A DNA stretch of 64,000 nucleotides. Origin: Amaurobius ferox (Eukaryota > Arthropoda > Arachnida > Araneae > Amaurobiidae). The translations under genes were made by a program, and so were the position numbers. The DNA lies in NCBI GenBank assembly GCA_951213105.1, contig OX578142.1:5472649-5536648 (forward strand), read 5' to 3'. The notes below the pieces were generated by a model, which searched no databases, had not been told where the DNA came from, and saw only the letters and a program-made list of their open reading frames with translations. Positions 29,558-40,858 of this stretch are shown here, in pieces; positions within the stretch are counted from its first letter, which is position 1; every line of letters begins with the position of its first letter.

Positions 29558-30240
29558 AAAATAAGAATAATTCATTTACAATATCTCCCAAATCACTCTT
29601 CTGATTTCCATTTTGAGTAAGAAAAGTGAATTTAGAGCATGGAATTAAGCGCAAATGGGTACTAAATCACTCTTTTGCTTTATTTGAATTGGATTTGCAA
29701 AATTACGGAAAATAAGAACCATTCATTTACAATATCACACAAATAAAGCTTCTAAATTTCTTTTTTTAGCCAGAAATGTAAATCTCAAAATATATGGAAG
29801 CCCAAATGGGTTCTAAATTACTCTTGTGTTTTATTTGCATTGGCTTTGGGAAATCAACAGCAAATAAGAAAAATTCATTTACAATATCACCCAAATCAAG
29901 ATTATGATTTCCGTTTTTAGCCAGAAAAGTGAATCAAAATATATGGAATTAAGCGCAAATGGGTTCTAAATTACTCTTTTGTTTTTTTGCAATGGATTTG
30001 AGAAATCAACAGAAAATAAAAATTAGTCATTTCCAATATCACCCAAATCAAGTTTCAGATTTCCCTTTACAGCCAGAAATGTGAATATTAAAAAAGATGG
30101 AATTAACCGCATGTTTTATTTGCATTGGATTTGGGAAATTAACAGAAAATAGGAATAATTCATTTTAATATCACCCAAATCCTGCTTCCAATTTCCTTTT
30201 CCAGCCAGAAAAGTGAATCTCAAAAAAGATGGAATTAAGC
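29558..30240. repeat. Partial fourth higher-order unit of satellite
   Basis: Continues the higher-order order seen after 5096, 13918 and 20736, with a few private changes (a deletion near 29935, substitutions near 30000-30090). Sequence departs from the unit at about 30241. Confidence 0.8.
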
Positions 30241-32322
30241 GCAATTAGGTGCTAAATCACAATTTTGTTTTATTTGCATTGGATTTGGGAAATCAGCAAA
30301 AATAAGAATAATTCATTTACAATATCTCCCAAGTCAAGCTCCTGATTTCCTTTTTGAGCCAGGGAAGTGAATCTCAAAAAGATTGAATTAAGCGCAAATG
30401 GGTTCTAAATCACACTTTTTTTTTATTTGCATTGGATTTGGGAAATCAATACAAAATATGAAAAATTCATTTACAATATCTCCGAAATCATTCTTCTGAT
30501 TTCCTTTTTGAGCAAGAAAACTGAATTTAAAAGATGGAATTAAGCGCAAATGGGTTCTAAATAACTGTTTTGTTTTATTTGCATTGGATTTGGAAAATTA
30601 CTGAAAATAAGAATCATTCATTTACAATATCACCCAAATCAAGCTTCTGATTTCCGTTTTCAGCCAGAAATGTCAATCTCAAAATATATGGAATTAAGCA
30701 CAAATGGGTTCTAAATTACTCTTTTGTTATATTTGCATTGGATTTGGGAAATCAACAGAAAATAAGAATAATTCAAGTACAATATCACCTAAATCAAGCT
30801 TCTGATTTCCTTTTTCAGCCAGAAAAGTGAATCTCAAAAAAGATAGAATTATGCGCAAATGAGTTCTAAATCACTCACTCTTCTGTTTTATTTGCATTGG
30901 CTTTGGGAAATCAACAGAAAATGAGAATAATTCAATTACAATATCACCTAAATCAAGGTTCTGATTTCCTTTTTCAGCCAGAAATGTGAATCTGAATAAA
31001 GATGGAATTAACCACAAATGGGTGCTAAATCACACTTTTGTTTTATTTGCATTGGATTTGGGAAATCAACACAAAAAAAGAATAATTCATTTACAATATC
31101 TCCAAAATCATTCTTCTGATTTGGTTTTTGAGCTAGAAAAGTGAATTTAAAAGATGGAATTAAACGCAAATGGGTACTAAACCACTCTTTTGTTTTATTT
31201 GCATTGGATTTGGAAAATTACTGAAAATAAGAATAATTCATTTTAATATCACCCAAATCCAGCTTGCAATTTCATTTTTCAACCAGTAAAGTGAATCTCA
31301 AAAAAGATGGAACTAAGCGCAAAACGGTGCTAAATCACACTTTTGTTTTATTTGCATTGGATTTGGGAAATCAACAGAAAATAAGAATAATTCAATTACA
31401 ATATCACCTAAATCAAGCTTCAGATTTCCTTTTTCAGCCAGAAAAATGAATCTCAAAAAAGATAGAATTATGCGCAAATGAGTTCTAAATCACTCACTTT
31501 TCTGTTTTATTTCCATTCGCTATAGGAAATCAACAGAAAATAAGAAAAATTCATTTACAATATCACCCAAATCAAGTTTATGATTTCCGTTTCTAGCCAG
31601 AAAAGTGAATCTCAAAATATATGGAATTAAGCGCAAATGGGTTCTAAATTACTCTTTTGTTTTATTTGCATTGGAATAGCGAAATCAAGAGAAAATAAAA
31701 ATCATTCATTTATGATATCACACAAATCAAGCTTCAGATTTCCTTTTTCAGCCAGAAATGTGAATCTGAAAAAAGATGGAATAAAGCGCAAATAGGTACA
31801 AAATCTCTCTTTTGTTTTATTTGAATTGGATTTGGAAAATTACTGAAAATAAGAATCATTCATTTACAATATCACCCAAATCCAGTTTATGATTTCCGTT
31901 TTTAGCCAGAAAGGTGAATCTCAAATTATATGGAATTAAGCACAAATGGGTTCTAAATTACTCTTTTTTTTTTATTTGCATTGAATTTGGGAATTCAACA
32001 GAAAAGAAAAATTATTCATTTACGATATCACCCAAATCAAGCTTCTGATTTCCTTTTCAGCCCGAAATGTGAATCTTAAAAAAGTTGGAATTAACTGCAA
32101 ATGGGTGCTAAACCACTCTTTTGTTTTATTTGCATTGGATTTGGGAAATTAACAGAAAATAAGAATAATACATTTTAATATCACCCATATCCAGCTTCCA
32201 ATTTCCTTTTTCAGCCAGAAAACTGTATCTCAAAAAAATGGAACTAAGCGCAAATCGGTGCTAATTCACACTTTTGTTTTATTTGCATTGGATTTGGGAA
32301 ATAGACAAAAATAAGAATAATT
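30241..32322. repeat. Satellite array, variable right part
   Basis: Same ~155-bp monomer subtypes as the left edge, with more private substitutions and short indels than the higher-order core. It ends where the copia LTR begins. No gene is seen. Confidence 0.9.
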
Positions 32323-33098
32323 TGTTGGAAAATTTAAAATTTGCAGATAGCAAAGCACGCACTGTCAGAGTCAATAAGTGTTGGCTGGGTCATGAAAGTA
32401 CACAAGTCCAGTTTTAAAGGAAAACTTCGTTCACTTTATTTGGTGAAAAACACAACTCAGCATATTACACATACCTGGTAATTTTCCATGCCGTAAAACA
32501 TCAAAATAAACTATGTACAAAAGATTTTTAGTTGTAAATGACTAGACAGAGATTCCTTGAAGCATTTGGTAGTAAATTACTATACTACCTCTATCAGTTG
32601 CGTATATTTCAGCCACCATCACTTGGTAAAGGGAAACCAAAGGATATAACATCAGGAAAATATTTAAAGCGGCTTCCGAACGTTTGTAAGTAAATTTAAT
32701 GTTCAATACATCTGCATCCGTTTCGACTATTAACCGTCGTCAAAAAGATATTCCGCAGTGCTTCTGTCAAAAACATTTCTGTCTGATCTCGATCGACCTT
32801 TCTACTGTCGACCTATCTCCAATGTCTCCTGCAGACGTGTCCTTAATGTCTGAAAAGTCTGACTAATGTCTGATTGCTTCAAGAAACCTCTGCCCTATAT
32901 ATCCGAGAATGGACAGTTCCGGAAACGCCGCCGGATATGCAAATCAGATGCGTACGCATTGAGAACTGATTTGCATGAAACCTCATGTTGAAAAACGTCA
33001 CGGTTCACGCCGGTGAACGGTAAGAGTCGTTCATATTAAATTTGCATAAACGGCCGCTCACGGGAACGTGAATCGCGATGTATCGATTATTTCCAACA
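32323..33098 (-). mobile_element. Copia 3' LTR (776 bp)
   Basis: Ends TGTTGGAAA and TTTCCAACA are inverted (TG...CA). AATAAA lies on the minus strand at 32435-32440 and a TATA-like TATATAG at 32895-32902. Between them is a run of repeated AATGTCT/GTCTGA words (about 32815-32880). It matches 59320-59984 over its first 665 bp; the remaining ~111 bp (start of U3) survive only here. Confidence 0.93.
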
Positions 33099-33100
33099 AT

Positions 33101-33112
33101 CGGCCCCCTCAT
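33101..33112 (-). promoter_or_regulatory. Copia polypurine tract
   Basis: On the minus strand GAGGGGGCCGAT lies immediately before the 3' LTR, the usual place for plus-strand priming in LTR retrotransposons. Confidence 0.6.
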
Positions 33113-33964
33113 GCAAATCCTTAAGTCTCAATGCATATGCAAAAGAAAACTTACTCTGAGAAACCAAGGTATATCAATAAACACCAAGGCCCCCAGTATC
33201 CTATCAAACATAATGAAGGAAAAAATTTAAAGTATTATATCATTATTAAATTTAAAATAAAATGCATAAGTACTTATAGCATCTGAAAAATAGTTAAGTA
33301 TTGTCGACAATATTGTAACAACAACATTTCACATCAAGTAGAAATTTATATACAACACAAGTTCAATGCTTAAGTATCATCATTCAAAAATTTAAATTTT
33401 AGTTTAAATTTAATTATAAGTATCCAAAATTTAAGTATAAGCACATTATCATTTTAAACAAGTTAACTTTAAAAGATTAAGATTTTGTATAAGCATAGAA
33501 TTTAAGTTTACTTTAAATTTGAGTATAAACACTATAATTCAAAAAGCTTAAAAAAATTTAGTCTATTAACACAATATAAGTATACATAATTAATACTATT
33601 AGACTGCATTGATATACCAAATATTTAAAAATACATGATGCAAGTAATTAGATAATAAAATTCCTTTATCAAAACTTTCAACACATACTTTTTACCAAGT
33701 TGAAAAATACAAAATTTTATACACATAAGCTATTATTTAGCATCATGCGGGTCATGGAAAATGGATGTATATACAAAGGTGTAAAGTGAAAAAGATTCAA
33801 TATCACAAAAATTTATACTCAAGATATACTATCTTATATCAATGAGGTTTAAGATAAACAATAATGTATATATATGACATCTTAAAAAAATTCCCAAGTT
33901 GTAAATTCAATTTAGTATTTAAAATTTTCTTTAGACTAAACATTTAATCTCAAAAAGTTTTGAT
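33113..33964 (-). other. Copia 3' untranslated region
   Basis: AT-rich stretch between the pol stop codon and the polypurine tract. It holds many TTTAAATTT-like words and no open frame of note. No second gene is seen. Confidence 0.6.
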
Positions 33965-35340
33965 TTAGTTTTTAAAGATTTTATTACAAAATTTAAGTAT
34001 TATTTCCTTAGTCATTGGTTTAGTAAAGTGATCTGCTAAGTTATCTTTACTATTTACAAATTTAACATTAAAAGATTCATTGACTATTAAATTTCTTAGG
34101 AAATGATATCTAACATCAATATGCTTAGTTCTGTTGTTTTCAATTGGAGAGTTAGAAAAATTAATGGCTGCTTGGTTGTCGCTAAAAATAACACTGTTAC
34201 TTTTATTAAAGTTTAACCCAAGTAAATGACATTCTTCTATTATGTTTTGTACCCATACCATTTCCTTAGCGGCTTCAGTTAGTGATACATATTCAGCTTC
34301 CATGGTTGATAAGCTGACACACTTATGTTTAAAGGTACGCCAAGAAATAGGTACATTGTCAATAAAGAGTATCATGCCTCCAAGTGAAACACGGTCATCT
34401 CTGTTTGCAGCAAAGTCAGAATCTGAGTAACAATTTAATTTTAACTCCTGAATGTTAGATAAATTCAACACATAGTTTTTAGTCTTTTCAACATATCCTA
34501 AAAGTCTTAACAATGCATCCCAATGCTTAATTCCAGGGTTTTCTTGAAATTGAGATAATATATTGATGGCGTAACAAATATCAGGTCTAGTCCTACTAGA
34601 TATAAAAGCCAAACACCCAATTAAGCTCCTGTAAGGAAAACTTTGCATTTGCTTTATTTCTTCACTTGTCTTTGGACAATCTATTTTACTTAGAATATTC
34701 CCTTTAGAAATGGGAAGTGAAGTAACTGGATATTTATACTGTTGAAACATTTGACATACTTTATCTATATACTGACTTTGATGTATAAAAAATTTATTGT
34801 CACACTCTTTAAATTCCACCCCTAAAAGTTTTCTAATTTTTCCTAATACCTTGATATCAAATTCTATGCTAAGTAATGAAACAATGTGGTCTATGTCCCT
34901 TTGATACTTTGAGAAGAGAATTATGTCATCCACATAGACTAGCATAAGAACTTTGCTATTGTAAATATATGCACAATTACACCATTGAAGTTTTAAAAAA
35001 TTTAATTCTTTTAATTTGGTGTCAAGTTCATTAAACCATTCTCTTCCACTTTGATGAAGACCGTAAATGGCTTTCTTCAACAAACAAACATAATCAGGCT
35101 GTTCCTGATTGACATAACCTTGAGGCTGTTTCATATATACCTTTTGACTCAATTTAGCATAGAGATAGGCAGATTTGATATCTAATTGGAAATGCATCCA
35201 GCCAAGCATGCATACGAAAATTGAGAAGAATGCTCTAATTAAGTTGAAGTTAACAACAGGGCTAAAAACTTCATCGTATGATTCTCCCTTTTTCTGACCA
35301 TACCCCTGGGCTACCAAACGAGCTTTAAACCTCTTGATTT
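33965..35340 (-). pseudogene. pol: Copia pol, C-terminal part: reverse transcriptase and RNase H
   Basis: The open frame of 464 codons begins at 35359, but its first few codons lie in the inserted LTR; copia coding starts at 35340. RT motifs follow in order: RFKARLVAQG at the break, the first catalytic Asp in FQLDIKSAYL (residue ~60), and YVDD (142-145). RNase H motifs are SDSDFA, STMEAEYVSL and FSDNQAAI, and the chain closes with DHFTKPM, typical of copia C-termini. No stop or frameshift lies within this part. It was severed from its N-terminal half by the solo LTR at 35341-37613, and the frame would be continuous without that insertion and one target copy. It encodes the polymerase and RNase H that copy the element RNA in virus-like particles. 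Confidence 0.93.
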
Positions 35341-37613
35341 TGTTATGTTTAATAAGCATTATTTTATTTATTTTTCTTTATTTGCTTCTAAAGTAAATAT
35401 AAGTTGATTTAGGTTTCTTTTTTTTATATAAGTTAAAGATTTCTTTTTCTTTTAATATAAGATAATAAAGTTTCTAAATATGTTGTATTAATATTCTTTG
35501 CTTCTAATTTATTCTAATGTTTCTTTTCCTAATGTTTTTCCTACAGTTTGGCCTGTGCATATTTCTTGGTTGTTTACCTTTTATAATTATCATCAACAAT
35601 CAACAAATTCTCTCAAAACTTCACTTACCTTTAACCCAGAATTAAATAGAGCACAGCCAACAAGGAAACTCAACTCATTTATATGTTAAACTAAAACTTG
35701 CTTTATTAACAACTTTCAAAAACAAACAAAAGTTACAAAATTTAAACACCTTCCAATTTGCTAAATTCAAAGTATCGTATAGTGGAAAATTAAAGTTAGT
35801 ACATTGCGATGATAAGAAAAGAAATATTAAAACCCAAATTAAATAACCCAGTTTGCAATTTTAAATCCCAGTTATTAATATAATTCCCAGTTATCAGATC
35901 AATTCCCAGGTTCAGATTCCACTCTGGTCTGAAGACCAGAGTTTGGTCTGCCTGAGCTGTCCACCACTAAAAATGTGAAAAGCATAACTCAGAAATAATA
36001 AAAACACATTATCGGTGTATATGAAAGAAATCATTTTCATAAAATAAAACATTCGTGTATATATATATATTGTGTGTAGCTCCACCCAGATGGCATGTAT
36101 AAAAGAATAGATCTTAAGATGTTGATTGGGAGAAATCATCCAAAGACAGCGAATGTTCTCGCTTCCAACAGTAGATGGCAGCACCAGAAATGAGGAGCAA
36201 AAATGACTGTTGTTAAACATGATAAAAATCACAAAGCTACACACAATTTTTAAAAATATACTTATTAATTGTTGACTTGCAAAAACATGTAACTCTTTCT
36301 ATCCTTCCTATTGAAACTTTTTTTTTTTTGATCTACACTGAAATTTACATTTTTCTTTCTGGAACATGATGATACTTTCTCACACATAGCTTGTAAAATT
36401 TAATGACACGATTGAAATCAAAACGCTTCGAGTGGGCCGGTAAAATAAAATACAGCTCATCACTGCGGAGCTCATAAGGCAAAACACTGGAGGAGCACTG
36501 AAAAATGTGGAGGGGGATCACTGATGCACTTATCACTGGAATGACGTAAATATTGGATGAATAGATGAGAGTTCTGAAGTATGAAAGGCTTCCCAAAAAC
36601 ATTGTTGTTGGGCAATCTTTGTTAGCATGACGATTGATGATGAATCACTGGCCGATCAACTTTGTATTCGATAACTCATGGAACATTCGGTGACAAAGAC
36701 AGCTAAACTTGTGCAGAAACAGAATCGCCAATTTGACGTAGTTCCCTGCAAATGCGCTGGACTCAGAAGCAGGCATTTTTTACTAATACACTGTAGTTAG
36801 TTTCAAGAATGCCAAGATGCTCAGTATCCATATTCATAAGCTACCGGCGATCCGGGGCGCGAGCGCCAGGCTCGGCCCCCTAGAAATTTTATCAACCTCA
36901 CTCGTCTGCTGCTCAGAATCCAACTCAAAGCATTCTTACGGCGACCGCGGCCCCTTAGCGTGAGGTCCGGCCGCGGCCCCAAAATCTTTTTTTCAACCTC
37001 TCTGTTCTACTCTCCGAATCGAACTCCAAACATGCCAACCAAATTTCGCCTCCCAGGAGACGCCAATCTTGGCGAGTGAAAAACTTGCGCCGCACACAGC
37101 GCGCCTCACATACCCCAGGGAATTAAAAAAGGAACACTTCGCAACGAACCGCGCGGTACGAAAATGCCGCCAAGCTAGCTACCCCGTTTTTCCCGCCAAA
37201 GTTCATTGCTCCGCGGCGCCAACCCTACGGAATTTTAGGCACCCCAAAAGATCTGGAATAAACATCAACACAACTGATAAGCAATGAAATGGTCAAAAAG
37301 GAGCGTTATTTTTCGCTTTCAGAGTAATATAATTGCTGTTCGAAAGTGAAGGCGTAAGGCCGAAAAGGAAAATTACAGGGGCACAGGCGAATAAGTAAAG
37401 GATTCTATGAATACTTTTAGCGTTTGTAGATACTTCGCGTGCGTAATTTGGAATATAAAAATGTATGAAAGGGATAATAAATAAACGTTAATACGAGATA
37501 AATCGCCGAAATATTCAATAACCATAAATTAATTTTGAAGGGAAGGGGGAAAATCATGAATTTTGAACCTTAAAAACCTTAGATAATGAAAATCTCTGAA
37601 TCTAAGCACAACA
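35341..37613 (-). mobile_element. Solo LTR, family B (2273 bp)
   Basis: Begins TGTTATG and ends CACAACA, so ends are TG...CA with a 6/7 inverted match. Flanked by ATTT on both sides (35337-35340 and 37614-37617). It interrupts the copia RT between codons that otherwise join in frame. AATAAA on the minus strand at 35702-35707 gives the orientation. A hairpin lies at 35922-35941 and a GC-rich core at about 36840-37240. No internal region or second LTR is present, so this is a solo LTR left by LTR-LTR recombination, or a very reduced element. The 4-bp duplication suits Ty3/gypsy. The parent family is not identified. Confidence 0.85.
35922..35941. other. Conserved hairpin in LTR family B, second copy
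   Basis: Same 9-bp stem as at 371-390, followed in both copies by the same TTTGGTCTGCC. In this copy it lies about 215 nt before the AATAAA on the minus-strand transcript. Confidence 0.6.
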
Positions 37614-37617
37614 ATTT

Positions 37618-38120
37618 TCCCATTCTCGTCTTTCTTAATGGTGTAGACCCATCTACTGCCTATATGCTTTTGTGAGGTGGATGCAGGAACTAGTTCCCAG
37701 ACACCCCTCTCTTGCATTACGGCCATTTCCTCATCCATAGCTTTACACCATTTTTCGGACTGGGAAGATTTTATAGCAGCGTTGTACCCTTTTGGTATAT
37801 TTATTTCAATATTGCTTGCTTCTGGTCTGCCTCTGACCCTTTTAAGACCTTTATTTTCCCGAAAATTAAACAGTTGCTGATCAAATTGTATATTCCTTTT
37901 ATTACAATATTTCTTAACATCATTGTGCGACCTCAGCCTTTTATTATCTCCTTGAGCGTAATAATACACATCGGTTCTACTCCCATCGGGTCTTGGAACC
38001 GTCTTTCGCTGCCAAGCAATATCCGAGCAAGGAGTCATACTGGAGTCAGCAGGAGAGTCCGTTTCCTCACTGGATTCAGATGGATCGTCACCAGTGTCTT
38101 CACTCTCTCCTGCCCCCCCC
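37618..38120 (-). pseudogene. pol: Copia pol, N-terminal part of reverse transcriptase
   Basis: After an acidic serine-rich linker (about 40 residues) the frame reads into the start of copia RT: KWCKAMDEEM, GVWELVP and GSRWVYTIKKDENGKI. It is cut at 37617 by the family B solo LTR; the open frame continues into the LTR to 37529 as noise. It is in a different frame from the integrase part upstream. The two overlap at a run of eight C (38113-38120, G8 on the coding strand), so a one-base slip there explains the break, either a real lesion or a sequencing error. Confidence 0.88.
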
Positions 38121-39838
38121 ATCAGACTGCCCACTCGGATATTCCCCGTCGGAGTATTCTGAAAGGTTATCTCTTGATATCCCTGAGGAGATATTTCTGG
38201 GACAAATTGGGTCCAGGATGCCTTCCACTACATCACCCTCATCAAACCTCACATTGCAGGTCTCAATTGTTCGTTTCTCTCCTGACAAAAATATCCTATA
38301 GCCCTTAGTTTTAGTAGCATAGCCTACCATCACCCCTTCTGTAGCTTTCATGTCTAACTTCTTTCTGAGCTGACTGGGTTTGCCTACATATGCTCTACAA
38401 CCAAAGGTTCTAAGATGTTTGACTGAAGGTTTTCTACTACTGTAGAGTTCATGTGGAGTTTTTTTCTTAAATTTGTGACATATTCGATTTTTAGTGTATG
38501 CAAAACACAATATTGCTTCCGCCCAGAATCTGTCATGTAATTTGCTGTCGTTCAACATGGCTCTAACACAGTCAAATGCGGTTAAGTTGAATCGCTCTGA
38601 TACTCCATTTTGCTGTGGGGTATATGTGTTAGTCCTCTCAGCCTTAATACCGATATCCTTCAGGTAATTTTTGAACTTATCATGGCAGAATTCCATCCCA
38701 TTATCCGTCCGGATACATAGAATTTTAGTACCTAACTGCCTTTCTTCTCTGGCCTGAAACTCTTTAAAATGTGAAAATACTTCTGACTTCTGTTTCATGA
38801 GGTAAACAGAAACTTTTCTACTATAATCATCTGTTATAGTTAAGACATACTTGTTCCCACCATATGAGGCTGTGGGTAAGGGACCACACACATCCATGTG
38901 TAACAATTGCAATGATTTAGTGGACCTTATCCTACCGGTGGGTTTATATGATACTCTCCTAGACTTAGCCAATTTACACGATTTACAATTTAACTTTTTG
39001 TATTTAAGCCTAGGAAGTCCGTTTACGGCAGAAACTTTGCTGGTTTGGAGGAGATATTCAGCGTTTATGTGGCAATATCGTTTATGCCAAAGACAGTTTG
39101 TACTATTAAATTCAGTTACTGAACTGCTAGGCTTAGATATTGAACTATCCACATTTCTATTCTGCTTAGTTTTTGTTTTGTCAGACTTAAATTCAGTTTC
39201 TTTAAGATTAGGTGCTATTTTTACTTTGTCTATTTTTCTGGAAGCACTAGGATCCCTATCCTTGGATTTCTTATCCTTTTTGTGTTTCTTGTCTCCATCT
39301 CGATCCCTATCTTTAGATTGACGGGTTTTTAAGTTATGTTGTTCCTGGGTACTATACTTAGGTTTTAAAAAATATAACCCATCCTTTCTTTTTGCATAAA
39401 AGAATTTCTCCCCTTTAGGTGTAAAAAACCATAGAACCCCATTAGCTCCATTAAAACTAAAATTTTGTTCCTCAAGAACAGATGCAGCTAATAAATTTCT
39501 CCTAAGTTTAGGAGAATACATAACATTTTCCAATTTGATAATACTTTGCTTATCCTTAAATTGGACATACATTTCCACCGTCCCGATAGCCTCAACTGGA
39601 CTTTCGACATCCCCTACTGCTAGCGACATTGAAGTGCCTTTGCACTCATTAAATTTTGAAAATAACTTAATGTTATTACAGAAATGTCGCGTAGCAGCAG
39701 TGTCTACTACCCAGCTGAGTCTATCGCTAGGATCGATTACAGTATTAGCCTCAATCTGTGGAGACCCAAGAAATTCCACAATACTAGATCCATTATTTCT
39801 ACTGCAATTAGATTTAGTATGACCTAGTTTGTTACACT
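38121..39838 (-). pseudogene. pol: Copia gag C-terminus, protease and integrase
   Basis: The frame is open from the hAT boundary. It first holds the second half of the Gag zinc knuckle (GHTKSNC), then an aspartic protease with VVDTAATRHF (copia usually DSGA). Next is an unusual Asp/Lys-rich spacer (roughly residues 155-210 counted from 39779). The integrase follows, with zinc-binding H232, H237, C265, C268 and catalytic D296 (HMDVCGP), D359 (RTDNGMEF) and E395 (GVSERFN). It processes the polyprotein and inserts the cDNA. The frame ends early at the G8 slip at 38113-38120. Antisense open frames here are shadows. Confidence 0.93.
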
Positions 39839-39851
39839 CAGGGACGTAAGT

Positions 39852-40858
39852 ACCGGGGGGGTGTGGGGGGTGTCACACCCCCCCTGACTCAAAAAAGTCG
39901 GAAATTTTGGCAATCACTCGGAAAAAAAATCGGAATAAGAGTGTGTTTTGTTCTTCATAAATTTCATTTTAAAAACTTATTTTTTACTTTAATTTTCTAA
40001 ATGTTCACTACAAAATCACCGATTCTCTTTCGTGAAACAAAATCCTTGAAGTCTGTGTTGAAGCAAAGCCATCTGATGAACGTGGGGCAATGGTTTCTTT
40101 GCGATGTCATAAATCTCATTTAAATACGTATGAGCCACCTGGATAAGGGCTATGTCAACGAGGGTGGTCCAGGAAGTCCCCAAACTTTGTCGGCATTTTT
40201 CTTGAGGAAATTCGGAGAAGCAGATCTTGCAACCGGAGGGTGCAGATCATTTGTAGTACAGATATGTGGGGACTTTCGAGAAGCAATCACGTGATTCTAG
40301 CTCTTTGGTGGGGACAAAACCATGAAAGAGCAATTAGGTTCTGGTACGAGTTCTTCAGACAAAACCTATTTTCTTCTCTATGCTGTCGGCAAAACAGCAG
40401 GAGAAAAATACTGAAGCACATTGTCCAGGGATTTGGAAAGTAAACCCAGTATGTATTCCCTTAAAAGTGTCTATAATTGGGCAAGTAATTTATGACTCTC
40501 AGAAAATGTGTGTGTGAATGTCTTTTCTGTAAAATGCTGAAAAGCATGGAATCTTCATTCAGTCCAGATTGCTTCAATTTTTCGCAGAGCTAGGTTGTGC
40601 CTGCGTAAAGTAAGGTAATATTTTTAAATTATATAAAGGCATGCACATAAGAATCGTTTATATACGTTTCTCATAATTATTATTATTTATTTTTATTGCT
40701 TTTTTAAATTTTGTTATAAAATTGTGCTTTTAAAGGTATCATTTAACAATTCATACGTCATTTAAATCAATTTTATGCGACAAAATAAAATCGCAAATTG
40801 TGAATGAAACACTAGACTATACAAAAAGATCAGCAGTGGTTCCAATACGGGTCAGAAC
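39852..40858. other. Left interior of hAT-like element
   Basis: After the terminal repeat comes a near-perfect hairpin (GGGGGGTGT / ACACCCCCC, 39865-39883), then GTCGGAAA-type words. About 40010-40450 is less AT-rich. Frames through it on the plus strand carry stops (for example a 67-codon frame at 40240-40443), and I do not recognise the product. It ends at the gypsy target duplication GAAC (40855-40858). Confidence 0.5.

Noticed and set aside
2086..31449. Dozens of 60-100 codon open frames repeating through 2-32 kb
   Set aside because: They follow the ~155-bp satellite monomer in both strands, recur with the higher-order unit and break with single monomer indels. They are composition artefacts, not a protein family.
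1837..32322. Regularly spaced repeats suggesting a CRISPR array
   Set aside because: Monomers are contiguous head-to-tail with no unique spacers, in a eukaryotic setting; this is satellite DNA.
37712..38308. 198-codon plus-strand frame
   Set aside because: Antisense to copia integrase end and RT start; no motif of its own.
38851..39321. 156-codon plus-strand frame
   Set aside because: It is exactly antisense to the copia protease-integrase region, whose motifs are clear on the minus strand.
40240..40443. 67-codon plus-strand frame as a hAT transposase fragment
   Set aside because: No hAT dimerisation or DDE motif could be seen; similarity is unsupported without a search.
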